Assembly: GCF_002213425.1 (NCBI RefSeq)
Contig: NZ_NJGV01000028.1
Coordinates: 23,100-87,099, forward strand
Reading direction: 5' to 3'
Origin: Herbaspirillum aquaticum
GTDB lineage: Bacteria > Pseudomonadota > Gammaproteobacteria > Burkholderiales > Burkholderiaceae_D
DNA length: 64,000 nucleotides
Position 1 is the first letter of the stretch, and each line of letters begins with the position of its first letter. Positions 61,742 to 64,000 of this stretch are shown in pieces. The translations under genes were made by a program, and so were the position numbers. Under the pieces are notes generated by a model that did not search any database, was not told where the DNA came from, and saw nothing but the letters and a program-made list of their open reading frames with translations.

Positions 61742-62863
61742 TCAGCTGGCTTCGCGTGCCTGGTAACCGGTCACTTCGAGCTGGAAGCCGGTCATCGAGG
61801 GCATCTTGCGGGGGCTGGCCAGCAGCTTCATCTTGCACACATTGAGATCCTTGAGGATCTGCGCGCCGATACCGTAGGTGCGCAGGTCCATGCGGTCGGC
61901 GCGGGACGGCCTGGCAGCGGCGGGCGTGCCGACCTTGTTGAGGGCGCCGAACTGGTCGAACATCTGCTGCGCCGATTCTTCACAGTTGAGCAGCACGATC
62001 ACGCCCGATTCGGCCGCCTGCACGGCCTGCATGGCCGCGGCCAGGTTCCAGGAGTGGGTGGTCACGCCGGCTTCGAGCAGGTCCAGGATGGACACCGGCT
62101 GGTGCACGCGCACCAGGGTTTCGCGGCCGGGCTCGATGTCGCCGTGCACCAGCGCCAGGTGGGCACCGCCCGAGGGCGTGTCGCGATAGGCGATGGCCTT
62201 GAAGCGGCCGTGTGCGGTCTGCATCTCGCGTTCGGCCACGCGTTCGATGATGCTTTCGTTGCGGCTGCGGTAATGGATCAGGTCGGCGATGGTACCGATC
62301 TTCAGTTTGTGCTTTTCAGCGAACTCCAGCAGGTCCGGCAGGCGGGCCATGGTGCCGTCTTCCTTCAGGATTTCGCAGATCACCGAGGCCGGGGTGAGTC
62401 CGGCCATGGCGGTGAGATCGCAACCGGCTTCGGTGTGGCCGGCGCGCATGAGCACCCCGCCCTTTTGCGCGCGCAGCGGGAAGATGTGGCCTGGCTGCAC
62501 CAGGTCCGAGGGCTTGGCACCCTTGGAGGCGGCCACCTGGATGGTACGCGCACGGTCGGCGGCGGAGATGCCGGTGGTCACGCCTTCGGCGGCTTCGATG
62601 GAGACGGTGAAATTGGTGCCGTAGGCCGTGCCGTTGCGGCTGGCCATGAGCGGCAGGTCGAGCTGGTCCACGTGTTCTTCGGTCAGCGTCAGGCAGACCA
62701 GGCCGCGCGCATGCGTGACCATGAAATTGATGGCTTCGGGGGTGACGAAGTCGGTGGCCAGCACCAGGTCGCCTTCGTTTTCACGGTCTTCTTCGTCGAC
62801 CAGGATCACCATGCGTCCGGCACGGAGTTCGGCGACGATTTCTTCGGTTGTAGCAAGTGGCAT
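61742..62863 (-). CDS. ribBA: RibBA-like protein: DHBP synthase with degenerate GTP cyclohydrolase II domain
   Basis: 373 residues. Residues 1-205 are a complete 3,4-dihydroxy-2-butanone-4-phosphate synthase: [47 protein letters not shown], and [19 protein letters not shown]. The C-terminal half has the length and order of GTP cyclohydrolase II. However, the zinc site (normally HSECLTGD and two further Cys) reads [16 protein letters not shown], with no cysteines. So the cyclohydrolase is very probably inactive, as in RibBX hybrids described in Shewanella. A separate RibA must exist elsewhere. The start at 62863 (MPLATTEEI) has GGAAAAGAG in front. A hairpin is 26 bases upstream. Confidence 0.93.
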   Translation of the reverse strand: MPLATTEEIVAELRAGRMVILVDEEDRENEGDLVLATDFVTPEAINFMVTHARGLVCLTLTEEHVDQLDLPLMASRNGTAYGTNFTVSIEAAEGVTTGISAADRARTIQVAASKGAKPSDLVQPGHIFPLRAQKGGVLMRAGHTEAGCDLTAMAGLTPASVICEILKEDGTMARLPDLLEFAEKHKLKIGTIADLIHYRSRNESIIERVAEREMQTAHGRFKAIAYRDTPSGGAHLALVHGDIEPGRETLVRVHQPVSILDLLEAGVTTHSWNLAAAMQAVQAAESGVIVLLNCEESAQQMFDQFGALNKVGTPAAARPSRADRMDLRTYGIGAQILKDLNVCKMKLLASPRKMPSMTGFQLEVTGYQAREAS

Positions 62864-62888
62864 GTTCGCGCTCTTTTCCCAATTGGAA

Positions 62889-62912
62889 CCCGCTATTTTA
62901 AAGGATAGCGGG
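62889..62912 (-). promoter_or_regulatory. Hairpin before ribBX
   Basis: Perfect 8-bp arms CCCGCTAT and ATAGCGGG around an 8-base loop, between the dusA stop and the ribBX ribosome site. It lacks a T-run on either strand and is not an FMN riboswitch. It could slow readthrough from dusA or affect translation. Confidence 0.4.
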
Positions 62913-62929
62913 CCTGCTCCGCTGGCCAA

Positions 62930-63967
62930 TTACGCCAATGAGGCCATTTGCGCCGCTTGTGTGGCCCGGGACCGTTGCAGGGCTTCCAACAGCAGCGCCG
63001 GGTCGCCCAGCGCCAGGCGCTTGGAGTCGGACAAGGTCTGGCGGAAGGCGCGTGCGCCGGGCATGCCGGTCAACAGGCCCAGCATGTGGCGGGTGATGCT
63101 GTTCAAGCGCAGGCCGCGGCCATTGTCGCCGTGCAATTCCAGCTGGCGCTTGATATAGGGCAACATGGCCTCGATCACCTCGCTGCGGCTGGGCTGGCGA
63201 CCGCCCTCCAGGTCGCCGTAGTAGCGGGCGTCAAAGTTCGCCATCAGGTAGGGGTTGTGATACGCCTCGCGGCCCAGCATCACGCCGTCTACGTGCTTCA
63301 AGTGTTCATCGATCTCGGACAGGGTCTTGATGCCGCCGTTGATGAGGATTTCCAGGCCGGGGAAATCCTGCTTCAGCTGATAGGCGTAGTGGTACTTCAG
63401 CGGCGGGATCTCGCGGTTCTCCTTGGGGCTCAGGCCCTTGAGGATGGCATTGCGGGCATGCACGATGAAGGTCTTGCAGCCGGCCTCGGCGATCTGGCCG
63501 ACGAAATCGCGCACGAAATCATAGGATTGCACCTCGTCGATGCCGATGCGGTGCTTCACGGTCACGTCGATGGACACCGCATCCCGCATGGCCTTGACAC
63601 AATCGGCGACCAGCGTGGGCTCGCCCATGAGGCAGGCACCGAAGGCGCCCTTCTGGACGCGCTCGGACGGGCAGCCGCAGTTCAGGTTGATCTCGTCATA
63701 GCCCCATTGCTCGCCCAGCTTGGCGCCATGGGCCAGGTCAGCCGGCTCGCTGCCGCCCAGTTGCAGCGCGACCGGGTGTTCCTGCTCATCGAAATCCAGG
63801 TGGCGCGGCACATCCCCATGCAGCAGCGCACCGGTGGTGACCATCTCGGTGTAGAGCCAGGTGTGGCGCGTGATCTGGCGATGGAAGACGCGGCAGTGGC
63901 GGTCGGTCCAGTCCATCATGGGCGCAACAGATACTATCCTCTTGTTTTTAAAGGATTTTTTATTCAT
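62930..63967 (-). CDS. dusA: tRNA-dihydrouridine(20/20a) synthase
   Basis: 345 residues. DusA reduces U20 and U20a in the D-loop with FMN and NADPH. It opens NKRIVSVAPMMDWTDRHCRVFHRQITRHTWLYTEMVTTGALLHGD and has the active-site Cys in GYDEINLNCGCPSERVQKGAFGACLMGEP. IVHARNAILKGLSPKENREIPPLKY, GILINGG-type and DGVMLGREAYHNPYLM stretches are typical of DusA. GAGG lies 7 bases before the ATG. It heads the minus-strand group that continues with ribBX. Confidence 0.96.
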   Translation of the reverse strand: MNKKSFKNKRIVSVAPMMDWTDRHCRVFHRQITRHTWLYTEMVTTGALLHGDVPRHLDFDEQEHPVALQLGGSEPADLAHGAKLGEQWGYDEINLNCGCPSERVQKGAFGACLMGEPTLVADCVKAMRDAVSIDVTVKHRIGIDEVQSYDFVRDFVGQIAEAGCKTFIVHARNAILKGLSPKENREIPPLKYHYAYQLKQDFPGLEILINGGIKTLSEIDEHLKHVDGVMLGREAYHNPYLMANFDARYYGDLEGGRQPSRSEVIEAMLPYIKRQLELHGDNGRGLRLNSITRHMLGLLTGMPGARAFRQTLSDSKRLALGDPALLLEALQRSRATQAAQMASLA

Positions 63968-64000
63968 TAAAACACCTCATTTGCACACGCACTGCACACG

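Noticed and set aside
1..64000. tRNA genes, insertion sequences, CRISPR arrays, prophage or integrase
   Set aside because: None was recognised; the only tandem repeats are the short ones listed, and they lack CRISPR-like spacers.

Overview
The window is dense, GC-rich proteobacterial chromosome. Gene content and protein character point to a betaproteobacterium of the Oxalobacteraceae, most like Herbaspirillum. This rests on recognised gene families and neighbourhoods, not on a database search. Markers include a hemF-nadD-rsfS-rlmH-maf-rng run, dusA-ribBX-ribH-nusB, pepN-fbp, a small 4.5S-type SRP RNA, and many chemoreceptor and solute-sensing genes. I saw no tRNA, rRNA operon, insertion sequence, prophage or CRISPR array. 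It reads as core and soft-core chromosome, not an island.

Layout. 0-10 kb (nearly all minus strand): an OmpA-type lipoprotein overlapping a FecR-domain protein; an SRAP (YedK/HMCES) gene broken by a 31-bp tandem duplication; a 40-codon ORF with its own terminator; a haem-oxygenase-like di-iron family protein; a DUF3297 gene; an AraC-type regulator; two chemoreceptors; and a periplasmic binding protein. 10-25 kb: a small secreted protein, RarD, a Cache-GGDEF diguanylate cyclase, pepN-fbp, a DUF4136 lipoprotein, two EamA transporters, a branched-chain-type binding protein, a 56-aa membrane peptide, a quinone reductase and the HerA-like ATPase YjgR.

25-42 kb (mostly plus strand): yebC, purD, an MscS-type channel, then hemF-nadD-rsfS-rlmH-maf-rng with overlapping stop and start codons. 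A surface-polysaccharide block follows: O-antigen-ligase-like protein, MsbA-type flippase, GT9, GT8, GT9, then a convergent second ligase-like protein and second GT8. 42-52 kb: dnaE, trhO, a LysR regulator of the YhaJ type divergent from pirin and a flavodoxin, gluQ, rhlE and a fumarylacetoacetase-family hydrolase. 52-64 kb: a TPR-glycosyltransferase fusion, glucokinase, SRP RNA, ubiD, a membrane-anchored lytic transglycosylase behind a roughly 295-nt leader, an aminotransferase, nusB, ribH, a RibBA-like protein with a degenerate cyclohydrolase domain, and dusA.

Most attention-worthy signals: the frameshifting 31-bp duplication in the SRAP gene; the strong promoter and hairpin-rich leader before the lytic transglycosylase; three genes whose -10 box sits 7-9 nt from the start codon, implying leaderless mRNAs; two unlisted small genes with good ribosome sites; a six-unit 12-bp repeat after the diguanylate cyclase; and a basic, histone-like tail on RsfS. 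I did not find a clear new multi-gene system. The best candidate for undescribed biology is the structured leader at 57.9-58.2 kb.
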